A stretch of DNA of 64,000 nucleotides from contig NZ_CP130319.1 of the NCBI RefSeq assembly GCF_032271945.1, positions 3,925,001 through 3,989,000 on the forward strand. The letters run 5' to 3'. This document shows, one piece after another, positions 13,211 to 21,700 of this stretch. Every line of letters begins with the position of its first letter. The stretch's first letter is position 1. The DNA is from Paenibacillus sp. MBLB1832 (GTDB lineage Bacteria > Bacillota > Bacilli > Paenibacillales > NBRC-103111). A program made the translations under genes and the position numbers. The notes beneath the pieces were generated by a model. That model was given only the letters and a program-made list of their open reading frames with translations, was not told where the DNA came from and ran no database searches.

Positions 13211-13216
13211 ATTAAC

Positions 13217-14092
13217 TCATCCTTTCACCGCGCCGATCAAGGCGCCCTTCACAAAATATCGCTGTAAAAATGGATAAACAACGAGAATCGGAACCGTTGC
13301 GACCATAATGAGTGCATACTTTAAGGTCTCATACAAATTGTTAGCAGCACCGGTATCTCCGGTTGCCATCGCATTTGATTCACTAGTTAATAACAGCTCG
13401 CGAAGGACAAGCTGTAGTGGATACAAGCTCTTCGTCCGAATATAAAGCATGGCGCTGAAATAGGAGTTCCAATGAGCGACCCCATAATACAGCGCAATCA
13501 CGGCCATAGCCGGAAGTGACAAAGGGATAATGATGCGGAATAGAACAACTAGTTCGTTCGCACCGTCGATTCGTGCTGATTCTTCCAGACTGGAAGGAAT
13601 ACTCTCAAAGAACGTCTTTAGAATTAGAAAGTTGAACGCGCTCATGGCTGCCGGAATAATAAGCACAAACAGATTATCGATCAATCCGAGCGACTTAATG
13701 TTCAAATACCCCGGAATGAGGCCGCCGCTAAAATACATGGTGAAAATAATAAACAGCAGGATCGGCTTTTTCAGCATCATCCCTTCGCGCGTCAAGGCAT
13801 ACGCGGAGATGGCAGTCATGAACAAGTTAAGCGCTACGCCAACCACAATAATAAACAACGTATTCCTGTACCCTGTCAGGACAAACTTGTTCTTGAAAAC
13901 GGCAATATACCCGTCTAGGGTAGGGTTAAGCGGGTGAAACAGGAAACCGAAATGCGTCATCAGCATATTTCCATCACTGAAAGAAGCAAAAGCAACATGG
14001 ATGAGCGGGTAAACCGTACTAAAGGATAACAAGAGCAAGAAGAGGATATTGCAACTATCGAAAATCTTCTCCCCAAGCGTTCGCTTATTCAT
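13217..14092 (-). CDS. sugar ABC transporter permease (LplC type)
   Basis: The 291-residue membrane protein has six predicted transmembrane segments and the EAA-loop signature EESARIDGANELVVLFRIII that contacts the ATPase. It is of the CUT1 LplC/YtcP type common in Paenibacillus, ending QRYFVKGALIGAVKG. A longer reading frame starts at 14137, but ATG 14092 has AGGAGG six bases upstream. It partners the permease at 14103-15071 and the lipoprotein at 15142-16767. No ATPase gene is present. Confidence 0.9.
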   Translation of the reverse strand: MNKRTLGEKIFDSCNILFLLLLSFSTVYPLIHVAFASFSDGNMLMTHFGFLFHPLNPTLDGYIAVFKNKFVLTGYRNTLFIIVVGVALNLFMTAISAYALTREGMMLKKPILLFIIFTMYFSGGLIPGYLNIKSLGLIDNLFVLIIPAAMSAFNFLILKTFFESIPSSLEESARIDGANELVVLFRIIIPLSLPAMAVIALYYGVAHWNSYFSAMLYIRTKSLYPLQLVLRELLLTSESNAMATGDTGAANNLYETLKYALIMVATVPILVVYPFLQRYFVKGALIGAVKG

Positions 14093-14102
14093 TGTGAACC
14101 TC

Positions 14103-15071
14103 CTACCATAAGCTGGTTTCGTTCCAGCGCTTCGCAAGCCGGTTGGCCAGAATCAATATCGTAAAGTCAATGACGGAATTAAAGATTCCGACTGCTGCGC
14201 TGAAGGAATAGTTGAATTCCAAGACCCCCTTACGATAGACATAAGTGGAAATGACATCTGCAGTAGAGTACGTATTCGGGTTGTATAGCAAAATAATTTT
14301 TTCATAACCGACCCCCATCACATGCCCCAAGCGCAAAATCAGCATGATGATGATGGTCGTCTTGATGCCAGGCAGTGTAATATGAAGCAGCTGCTTGAAT
14401 CGACCAGCACCGTCGATGCGAGCCGCTTCATACTGCTCTACGTCAATCGCTGCCAATGCCGCGATGTAAATGATGGAGCCCCAGCCCACTTCCTGCCAAA
14501 TGCCGGAGGATACATAAAGCGTTCGGAAGTATTCCGGCCATAGGAGCATACTTACGCGCTCTCCGCCAAACCATGCGATCAAGTCATTAATCAAGCCATC
14601 GCTTCCCGAGAACGCTTTGATTAAGCCGCAAATGACGACCAAGGAAATAAAGTGCGGAATATACGTTAACGATTGTACGGTCCTTTTAACGAAAGTATGG
14701 CGCACCTCATTAAGCAGCAAGGCCAAAATGATAGGTGCAGGAAAACCAAATAAGATACTATACAAACTAATTTTAAGAGTATTTAACAATATATCCCAGA
14801 AGAAAGCAGAGTGGAACAAGGTTTGAAAGTGTTCCAGTCCGACCCAAGGACTGCCCCAAATTCCCTTCATAGGCTTAAAATCCTTAAATGCAATAATTGC
14901 TCCATACATCGGTTTGTAACTAAAAATAAAGTAATAAATGATTGCCGGAAGAGCCAGCATATAATAAACCCGATATTTCTTTAGATCTTTCGCCAATCTA
15001 CTTAGGAATCTCATCTCATGATTTCTTCTGCTGTCTATGACCGTGCCTTTCTCTGCCAGTATTTCGTGCAT
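14103..15071 (-). CDS. sugar ABC transporter permease (LplB type)
   Basis: The 322-residue permease starts with a cytoplasmic tail, then six transmembrane segments, with YYMLALPAIIYYFIFSYKPMYGA as the first segment region and the EAA loop YEAARIDGAGRFKQLLHITLP. It belongs to the LplB/YteP type of CUT1 permeases that import lyase-derived oligosaccharides. The ATG at 15071 follows a purine-rich GAAGGGTGGG; a GTG nine bases earlier is possible. Its stop and the next permease start are about 10 bases apart, so they are co-translated. Confidence 0.9.
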   Translation of the reverse strand: MHEILAEKGTVIDSRRNHEMRFLSRLAKDLKKYRVYYMLALPAIIYYFIFSYKPMYGAIIAFKDFKPMKGIWGSPWVGLEHFQTLFHSAFFWDILLNTLKISLYSILFGFPAPIILALLLNEVRHTFVKRTVQSLTYIPHFISLVVICGLIKAFSGSDGLINDLIAWFGGERVSMLLWPEYFRTLYVSSGIWQEVGWGSIIYIAALAAIDVEQYEAARIDGAGRFKQLLHITLPGIKTTIIIMLILRLGHVMGVGYEKIILLYNPNTYSTADVISTYVYRKGVLEFNYSFSAAVGIFNSVIDFTILILANRLAKRWNETSLW

Positions 15072-15100
15072 GGTTCCCACCCTTCTCCCTTCCGAAGGTT

Positions 15101-15126
15101 GGGGTAGAAGGAATTCCTTCTACCCC
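15101..15126 (-). promoter_or_regulatory. intra-operon hairpin between binding protein and permease genes
   Basis: GGGGTAGAAGG and CCTTCTACCCC form a perfect 11-bp stem around AATT. It sits between the solute-binding lipoprotein gene and the first permease gene, where such hairpins commonly cause partial termination or mRNA 3' stabilisation, raising binding protein over permease. There is no strong T-run. Confidence 0.65.
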
Positions 15127-15141
15127 TGCCTCTATAAACCT

Positions 15142-16767
15142 TTAACGCTTCATGTAACGGTCGTATGCATCTTGCTTGGCTTTAATCAATTGATCCACGC
15201 CAAGTGCCTTCAGTTGATCAAGATATTTCTGATAGTTGTCGAGCGATTCGCTGCCGAATACGAACTTAGTGAACATTTGCTCCGCGTACTTGTAAACATC
15301 TTCGTTATATTTAGCGACAATTTTTGATTCTTCTTCTGTGTGAGAGATTACCGAATCCCGGAAAGCATGCTTGTCTGCATCCGTTTGTGCCCATACTTTG
15401 AGCGCTTCTGTTTGCTGCTTGTAGATATTCAACTGTTCGATTTTCTCAGGAAGCTCTACTGCAGGGAAGCCGTTAAAGGAGCTGTACATGGCTTGAACCT
15501 GAGTCGACGTCCATTTGTTCGGATTACTCGTTACGAATTCCGTGAACTTCGGCTTGCCGTTCTCTAGCTTATATGTCGTGTTCTCGATACCGAAGTTGGA
15601 GAATTGAATGCCCTCCGGCGTAAAGAAATAATCTAGGAATTTGGCTGCAATTTCGACATTCTTGCTCTTCGCTGTAATGACCGCACTGAAAGGCGCATTA
15701 AACTTCTGATCCTTTTGGCCGCTGAACGGAGTGTCTCCCTTTTTAAGTACAGGATATTTGGCTCCAACTAAATCAAATGTTGGATTTGAAGTCTTGTACT
15801 TGTCCAATAAGGAACGGATATAACCGCCCGACTGACCGATGAATGCACCTGTTTTGTTCTGGTCGATCAAGCTTTTCAGCTTGTTGGCATCGGTGAGTGG
15901 GAAATCTTTGTCGATTAGCCCCTCCTCATACCATTTGTGGAACGTCGTCAAGAAACTCTTGTATTCTTGTGTTGCGGCACCAAATTGTACTTTGCCCTTG
16001 TCGTCTACGTAGAAGGCATAATCCGTTTTATAGGCGCCTAAGAATACATCACGCAGAAGTGCAGGCGTCGATTTTCCTTCATAGCCAAACGCAGCAGTTG
16101 CTCCTTTCTTCTCCTTAAATGTCTTCAGCACGGTATACCATTCATCGATCGTTTCCGGTACCGGCAGGTTCAGTTCCTTCAGCCAATCGGCTCGGAGAAG
16201 GGGACCCGCGAATACTTTACCCAGCTCGCTTCGCACAGACGGGAACATCAAGTATTTGCCGGTATCCGTTTTAACCATCTTATCCATCTCTTTGTCCTTA
16301 CTGATCAAATTCCATGCGTTCGGTGCATACTTAGGAAGGATGTCGTTTAGGCTAAGGATAACACCGTCTTTCTCGGCTGCCGAAGCGCCGCCTGGATAGT
16401 CACCCATATTGCCGATGAAGATATCTGGAAGATCGCCCGATGCGATCAGCGTATTGAAGAAGTCCTTCTCGGCACCAACTGTTGGGTGAATAAATTCCAG
16501 CTTTACGCCGGTTCTTTTCTCCAGTTCCTTCATGAACGGGGTTTCGCCCATGTTCGAGACCAGCTGGGCAATGTCTTTATTCGCCCCCATAAAAACCTTC
16601 AGCTTTGCGTTCGTTTGAAGCGGATACTTCGTTTCCGCCGTCGATGCCAATGGTGAGGGGCTGCTGCTGCCCGCAGGGTTTTCTTTCTGGCTGCAACCAG
16701 CCATGACCCCGGTCGCAAGAACTGCTGTAAGCGTCGTCATTAAAACTCGCTTCATTGTTTTACTCAT
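15142..16767 (-). CDS. extracellular solute-binding lipoprotein (LplA type)
   Basis: The 541-residue product has a lipoprotein signal with lipobox ATGVMAGC (cysteine 25), a serine/proline-rich linker, and a family-1 solute-binding fold with the LplA-like pattern GVKLEFIHPTVG, ASGDLPDIFIGN and a C-terminal DQLIKAKQDAYDRY. It delivers an oligosaccharide to the permeases encoded next. The chosen ATG has GGGAG nine bases upstream; a much longer frame upstream (to 16869) lacks support. Transcription probably starts in the gap 16768-16890. Confidence 0.9.
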   Translation of the reverse strand: MSKTMKRVLMTTLTAVLATGVMAGCSQKENPAGSSSPSPLASTAETKYPLQTNAKLKVFMGANKDIAQLVSNMGETPFMKELEKRTGVKLEFIHPTVGAEKDFFNTLIASGDLPDIFIGNMGDYPGGASAAEKDGVILSLNDILPKYAPNAWNLISKDKEMDKMVKTDTGKYLMFPSVRSELGKVFAGPLLRADWLKELNLPVPETIDEWYTVLKTFKEKKGATAAFGYEGKSTPALLRDVFLGAYKTDYAFYVDDKGKVQFGAATQEYKSFLTTFHKWYEEGLIDKDFPLTDANKLKSLIDQNKTGAFIGQSGGYIRSLLDKYKTSNPTFDLVGAKYPVLKKGDTPFSGQKDQKFNAPFSAVITAKSKNVEIAAKFLDYFFTPEGIQFSNFGIENTTYKLENGKPKFTEFVTSNPNKWTSTQVQAMYSSFNGFPAVELPEKIEQLNIYKQQTEALKVWAQTDADKHAFRDSVISHTEEESKIVAKYNEDVYKYAEQMFTKFVFGSESLDNYQKYLDQLKALGVDQLIKAKQDAYDRYMKR

Positions 16768-16834
16768 TGCGTTCGACTCCCTTTGCTCTTCATATTGTGA
16801 TCGAGTGTGATGACCCGATGCCCTTATTTTGCAG

Positions 16835-16849
16835 GAAACCATACGTTTC
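16835..16849. promoter_or_regulatory. small inverted repeat upstream of transporter operon
   Basis: GAAAC-CATAC-GTTTC is a short dyad about 70 bases before the start of the lipoprotein gene. It is a possible binding site for the YesN-like regulator encoded upstream. The dyad is short and could occur by chance. Confidence 0.3.
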
Positions 16850-16891
16850 AACAATGTACAGATTTTCAAATGAGTTCATACTATTGCAAAA

Positions 16892-16943
16892 AACCACGTT
16901 CAAAATCAAAAAAGGATGATCCATTTCTGAAATGAACGTGGTT
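16892..16943 (-). terminator. hairpin downstream of YesN-type regulator gene
   Basis: AACCACGTTC (16892-16901) and GAACGTGGTT (16934-16943) can pair, with a long A/T-rich loop and A/T flanks. It follows the stop of the regulator at 16953 and separates it from the transporter operon. Confidence 0.6.
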
Positions 16944-16952
16944 AATCACAGA

Positions 16953-19316
16953 TTATTGCTTGACTGTCCGGTACTTTCCAGGCGGGATGTTCTCCATTTT
17001 CTTAAAGCTTCGGATGAAGCTTCTTACGTCAGCGAAGCCTACCATGGTTGAAATGTCTTGGATGGTTTCATTCGTCTCAAGCAATAAACGTTTCGCATGT
17101 TCGAGTCGCAGCGTGCCAATGAAATCCAATATACCTTGCCCCGTTTCGTTCTTGAAAATTCCGGACAAGTAGTAGGGGGACAATTCAAACTTATCTCCGA
17201 TAAGCGTAATCGTAATATTCGGATTCGTATATTCCCCTTCAATAAAAAGCTTTAACTCCCCTACTAGCTTCGAATGTGTCGTGTCCTTGGTTGTCTGAAT
17301 GAAGCTCGCAGCCTTCTCCAGCATTTCGAGCGTGTCCTGCTTCATCCTGTTACGATCCTGAAGTAGATCCAATGGCTTACTTGCAATGAGCTCATCGATA
17401 AAGTCGTTTGCTTTCGTGCTGCCAGCTTCCGTCACAGCTCGTACGACTGTGCCGATCAGATTATAACGCAAAAATTTAGAGATGCTTACGGAGCCTAGCC
17501 CTTCTCCTTCATTGCGCTGAAACAAATCCTCGATAATGCTGTGCAAGCCCGGAATATCCGTAGCCTGGATGGAATTGATGATCTGCTGCTCCACGTATAA
17601 GGGAAAATAGTATTTATAATGCAGACCAAACTTATTGGAATCGTTAACCTCATTATACTCGACAATCTCGTTTTTCCCGGTAACGATCCGATATTCAAGA
17701 GCATCCAGCGTTTCCTGATAGCACGTCGGAATTTGGTCGAAGCCCTGGTGAATTCCGCTGATGGCAATCGAAAGCTCCGTTTTAAATTTTAGTCTCAGAA
17801 TATCTCTTGTCCGCGAACTGATGGCGTACATCTCTTCTTTGCGAACGTCGTTGGTGCCCTCCTTGAAATTAATCAGACAAGCGACCATCCCATCAATGGC
17901 TGCAGCATAGCCGATGTGCTTCTGGCCTGCCAACTCCTCTGAGATATTCTGGATCACAAACTGAAGAAGTTCAGGACTTGGCCGCTTGGCGTCATGCTCT
18001 TCAGCGCCGTCTCCGTCGTCCAAACCGTACAGGATAATCCCGAACGTATCGGAAGGAAACTCGATGCCGAACTCGCGCATACCCTCATAGAGATGGATCC
18101 CTTTACCCGGCAAGCCCTTCAGCACTTTGCTTAAATAATTCGAGCGAAGCACTTGTTTCTGCCGAAATACCAGATGATTTGCCTCGTCGTGCTCATTCAT
18201 GATATGCGTCATCGCATCGCGGATCATCGCGTATTCGTCCCGATCCCCCGTATTCTCAATCTTCTGCCGTGATGTTAAGAATTTGATCAGCTGATCGATG
18301 GAGGAATAATTGCGCTTCATCAAATAGATGGAAAGAATGCCCCCTCCTAACAAGCAGATAACAATGCTAAGTAGGTTTAACACCTGTATAAATCGGGTCT
18401 TTTGATAAAACAAATCCGTTCGAGTGAGCATCGAGTAAGTGAGATCCTCAAATACCGAAGACTTCTGGTAAGCGATCACGTAGCTGCCCATCTTGTCTTG
18501 AAACGTCGTCATCCCTTGCTGCCCGGTCAGTTTCTCTTCAGGCGGCAATGCTTGATTGTCACCAGCGCCGAATGACAGTACGAAGGACTGAGAAGGGTCT
18601 GTCAGGAGGAGCCTTGAATCCTGAAGAATCTTGCTACTCTGGACATTGTTCAGCAGGGCATTCGTATTGATTCTGAAGATCGCGATGGTATCCGGCCGAT
18701 TAACACCGGCTGTTGAAACCGTTCTCGCATAATAAATCATGGGGCTACCGGCTGTATTCTTCACCTCGAAGTTATACAACGCGCGGAACTTTACAGAGGA
18801 GAGCATCTTTTCCCATTGTGCGGGTAATAATCCGTCGTAATTGTCCATTGTTCGGGTAATATCCGTCTTCGTATAAATTTCAGTTTGCTTGACGACATAC
18901 CCATTATTCGGAAAATACAAATAAATCGCATCAATGTACGTTCTTCCGGCTTCAAAGGCCCCGAGATCTTTAGCCGTTGTTATCAGATTGACGCGCTCCT
19001 CTGCATTCAGCTCTGTCTTCGCATTGCGCAAATAAGACACCGTACTTCGTTTTGCAATTTCCCCACTAATCTGATCCATATCCTTGAGTCGCGCTTCCAC
19101 CGCTTCCCGAACTTGAGTCGCGATCGCATCGTTGGCTCGGTTGGTTTCGGTCTTCAACAGATCAATCGCATAGAGGGAAACCACGATACTGATGGCAATC
19201 GGCAGCAACAGGATGACATAATAGGATGCTAGCCATTTTCTCGCCACGCTGTTTTTGTTGAACAGCAGGTGTAAGGAACTATGTAAGCGCATTACAAAGT
19301 TGAATACTATTTTCAT
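16953..19316 (-). CDS. membrane-bound AraC-family transcriptional regulator (YesN/YtdP type)
   Basis: The 787-residue protein has an N-terminal transmembrane helix (about residues 30-52), an extracytoplasmic sensor of about 250 residues, a second helix (about 303-327), a cytoplasmic linker, and a C-terminal AraC/XylS DNA-binding domain (about 690-787) with NITITLIGDKFELSPYYLSGIF and the second helix-turn-helix QDISTMVGFADVRSFIRSFKK. Such one-component sensors are commonly found next to LplABC transporters in Paenibacillus and activate them in response to oligosaccharides. ATG 19316 is preferred over TTG 19331 because GGAG lies ten bases upstream. A good SigA-type promoter lies 55-82 bases upstream. 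Confidence 0.85.
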   Translation of the reverse strand: MKIVFNFVMRLHSSLHLLFNKNSVARKWLASYYVILLLPIAISIVVSLYAIDLLKTETNRANDAIATQVREAVEARLKDMDQISGEIAKRSTVSYLRNAKTELNAEERVNLITTAKDLGAFEAGRTYIDAIYLYFPNNGYVVKQTEIYTKTDITRTMDNYDGLLPAQWEKMLSSVKFRALYNFEVKNTAGSPMIYYARTVSTAGVNRPDTIAIFRINTNALLNNVQSSKILQDSRLLLTDPSQSFVLSFGAGDNQALPPEEKLTGQQGMTTFQDKMGSYVIAYQKSSVFEDLTYSMLTRTDLFYQKTRFIQVLNLLSIVICLLGGGILSIYLMKRNYSSIDQLIKFLTSRQKIENTGDRDEYAMIRDAMTHIMNEHDEANHLVFRQKQVLRSNYLSKVLKGLPGKGIHLYEGMREFGIEFPSDTFGIILYGLDDGDGAEEHDAKRPSPELLQFVIQNISEELAGQKHIGYAAAIDGMVACLINFKEGTNDVRKEEMYAISSRTRDILRLKFKTELSIAISGIHQGFDQIPTCYQETLDALEYRIVTGKNEIVEYNEVNDSNKFGLHYKYYFPLYVEQQIINSIQATDIPGLHSIIEDLFQRNEGEGLGSVSISKFLRYNLIGTVVRAVTEAGSTKANDFIDELIASKPLDLLQDRNRMKQDTLEMLEKAASFIQTTKDTTHSKLVGELKLFIEGEYTNPNITITLIGDKFELSPYYLSGIFKNETGQGILDFIGTLRLEHAKRLLLETNETIQDISTMVGFADVRSFIRSFKKMENIPPGKYRTVKQ

Positions 19317-19370
19317 CGTCCACAGCTCCAAAGTAAGAAATTTGGGTTACGAAATAAGGTTAATTCTTAC

Positions 19371-19398
19371 TCTATAGATGACAACAATGATCTGTCAA
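19371..19398 (-). promoter_or_regulatory. SigA-type promoter of the YesN-type regulator gene
   Basis: On the minus strand TTGACA (19393-19398) and TATAGA (19371-19376) are separated by 16 bases. The -35 is perfect and the -10 near-consensus, and it lies about 55 bases before the start codon. Confidence 0.7.
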
Positions 19399-19460
19399 CG
19401 CTCTTCTTCATGAACAGTTTCTTAAATCGATGAACAATATTTCAGGAGACATAAAGAAAA

Positions 19461-19482
19461 CCACCCGGTAGAGACCGGATGG
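19461..19482 (-). terminator. short hairpin after beta-helix gene
   Basis: CCACCCGGT and ACCGGATGG form a short stem with one mismatch, placed ten bases after the stop of the beta-helix gene. The downstream minus-strand bases are TTTTCTTT, which fits a terminator. Confidence 0.65.
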
Positions 19483-19491
19483 CTAATATTG

Positions 19492-21687
19492 CTATTCTAC
19501 TTGTACACGTTTTTCCCGTTCCATCGGCTTCTCCCTTACTCCCATAGCTTCTAAAATAGGCCAACTTGCCCGATTTTCGCTCGCATACAGGCCGATCTTC
19601 TCGACCGGAATCGGTATGAAGCCGAGTTCGAGTGCTGGGCTTCCCTCTAGTAGTCGGTAGTCATCCTGTTCTGCATTTACAAACCCGGGGTCCGCTACAA
19701 CACTATTGGCATCGTGTCCCATGGACTTCCATGCTTGCCAGGAGTTGTGATCAGCCCGCGTGGAGTAGTCTTCATCCCGAGCTAAAATTTTGATGAACGG
19801 TTCCGCTCCATCGGTTGCAGCTGTTTCAGTTCCGTAAACCACGTTGTGGTCGAACACATTCCCCTTGTCCATCAAGTTGTCGTAATCGCGAATGCAGAAC
19901 TTGTAGACGGAGGAACTTGCTTGCTTCGAGCCGATAATATTCCGAACATATTGGGTATTGGTCAAGGAAAGTCCCGTAGTTCCATGTGTCCGATATTCAT
20001 CGTCCGGCTTCCAGCCGAGCACGAAGACGGACTCCTCCCTCGTCTCGAGGAACATATTGTTCTCAATCACATTATCCTTGCCCGAATGCACGTACATACC
20101 AGCTCCCGGCGTCCGGAATGTAATATTTCCACGCACCTCGATACCGCTCGTATAATCGTCCAGATAAATACCGAACGCGAAGGCGGGAGAACGCCATACA
20201 CCTCGGACTCGCTGATAACCGATTACATCGTGGATCAGGTTGTATTCGATCTTCGTCCCGTTCATCGTCCAGTCGCGGTCGCACGTGTTGATGGCGCCTG
20301 TATCACATGTTTCGACATTTACGTGACGAATATGGTTATATTCGATCTGATTATCATTGCCACGGCTCCAGATCCCCCACCTAGGACCGTCGTGGATATA
20401 GTTATGGGCAACCCGGATACCGATTCCGATGGCAGCAACACCGGCTACTCCTTTGTGAATGACGCCGACATGATGAATGTAATTATTTTCTACGACATTA
20501 TCGGATGACGCCTTAGTTATTGCAAAAGTGGTAATATAGCCGCCAGAAATATAAACCCCATGACTTCCCGTTTCATAAATATCACAGCCCAGCACCTGAC
20601 ACTGAACGCCTTGCAGCACCGTAACACCTGGACCACCTGTGCCACGAACGACGCAGCCTTCCAATCGAATACCTTTGGCGCGTTTGACGAACAGCGCCGT
20701 GCCGTCGCAGCCCTCCAGGGTAAGTCCCTTGAAGCTTAGATAACCTTCCTGGACCGAAAATTGTTGGCGGGATTTCATCAGATAGCCGCCGCGATCCTGC
20801 CAATCAATTTTTTCCACATAGATGTCCTCTTCTTGATCGAACTCGCTGCGGATTTCGATGATATTCTTGACAAGCGGAATCGAAACCGCAAGCTGATCCA
20901 GCGGTATATGCGCTGGAGGAATGAACATGACACGCTGCTTCTCTTCATCCAGGTACCATTCGCCGGGTGTGCTGAGCTCCTCCTTGACGCTCTGGAAGTA
21001 GAACCGATCCCCAGGGTAAATCTCATAAATCACCGGTTTCTGGAGAACAACTTCTCCCGTCTCCGGATCGTAACTCTTCAGCTTCACGATGCTGTTATAC
21101 CAGTTATGCCGCGGGAAGATGAATAGCTCGACCTCCTCAAGCTGGCTCCAGCCTTGCAAGCGAGGATCCTTGCAGATGAAGCGATCCTTCGCGCCCATTC
21201 CCTTTTGATGAGGCTCCGTAACAGGCCCATCTACGTATAGCCAGCCGCCTCCATATGGATTATCCGCATCGAATTTGGGATAACGCGCTTTGCGCATCCG
21301 CTCGCCGTTACAGAATAATTGATCGAACGCGATGTGGTCGAGTCCAAGTTTACTCAGATCATATTCGAGCATGCCGTTCTCACCGATCTGAGGTTCGTGA
21401 AGCAAACAGCCGCCGACAAGCACGACTTCCCCGTCACCTGCCGCACGGAAGGTCACAGGAGAATCTTCCATTGCCAAGTCTTGTTGGTCAAAATGAATCG
21501 TCTCCCGCACTTCGTACCTTCCCGCATGGAGGATGACCTCGATCGGCCCAGTTACCGCTCCGGAAGCTCGCAGATCCCGGATTCGGTTTCGTGCTCCAGC
21601 AAGGCTGGCCAGCGGCCCCTCTGCGGAGTGATCGTTGCCGTTTGGCTGAACATGAAGCGTCAACTTGTTTTGTAGTATCGTTGTCAT
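19492..21687 (-). CDS. right-handed parallel beta-helix protein, putative glycan-active enzyme
   Basis: The 731-residue protein begins with the motif LHVQPNGNDHSAEGPLASL, typical of large beta-helix proteins, and shows about ten parallel beta-helix coils with repeated N-x-I-H motifs (VENNYIHHVG, VAHNYIHDG, IEYNHIRHV, IENNMFLE). It has no signal peptide, so it should act in the cytoplasm. Relatives include GH141-type fucosidase/xylanase and pectinase-like enzymes. It follows the GH95 gene by 13 bases with AGAAGGAG upstream, implying that they act on the same imported oligosaccharide. Substrate and exact family remain open. A distant relative lies at 56496-58589. Confidence 0.75.
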   Translation of the reverse strand: MTTILQNKLTLHVQPNGNDHSAEGPLASLAGARNRIRDLRASGAVTGPIEVILHAGRYEVRETIHFDQQDLAMEDSPVTFRAAGDGEVVLVGGCLLHEPQIGENGMLEYDLSKLGLDHIAFDQLFCNGERMRKARYPKFDADNPYGGGWLYVDGPVTEPHQKGMGAKDRFICKDPRLQGWSQLEEVELFIFPRHNWYNSIVKLKSYDPETGEVVLQKPVIYEIYPGDRFYFQSVKEELSTPGEWYLDEEKQRVMFIPPAHIPLDQLAVSIPLVKNIIEIRSEFDQEEDIYVEKIDWQDRGGYLMKSRQQFSVQEGYLSFKGLTLEGCDGTALFVKRAKGIRLEGCVVRGTGGPGVTVLQGVQCQVLGCDIYETGSHGVYISGGYITTFAITKASSDNVVENNYIHHVGVIHKGVAGVAAIGIGIRVAHNYIHDGPRWGIWSRGNDNQIEYNHIRHVNVETCDTGAINTCDRDWTMNGTKIEYNLIHDVIGYQRVRGVWRSPAFAFGIYLDDYTSGIEVRGNITFRTPGAGMYVHSGKDNVIENNMFLETREESVFVLGWKPDDEYRTHGTTGLSLTNTQYVRNIIGSKQASSSVYKFCIRDYDNLMDKGNVFDHNVVYGTETAATDGAEPFIKILARDEDYSTRADHNSWQAWKSMGHDANSVVADPGFVNAEQDDYRLLEGSPALELGFIPIPVEKIGLYASENRASWPILEAMGVREKPMEREKRVQVE

Positions 21688-21700
21688 TGGTATTCTCCTT

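Noticed and set aside
19846-20508. 220-codon + strand frame antisense to the beta-helix gene
   Set aside because: Its valine/isoleucine-rich pattern mirrors the repeated coils of the beta-helix protein on the other strand.
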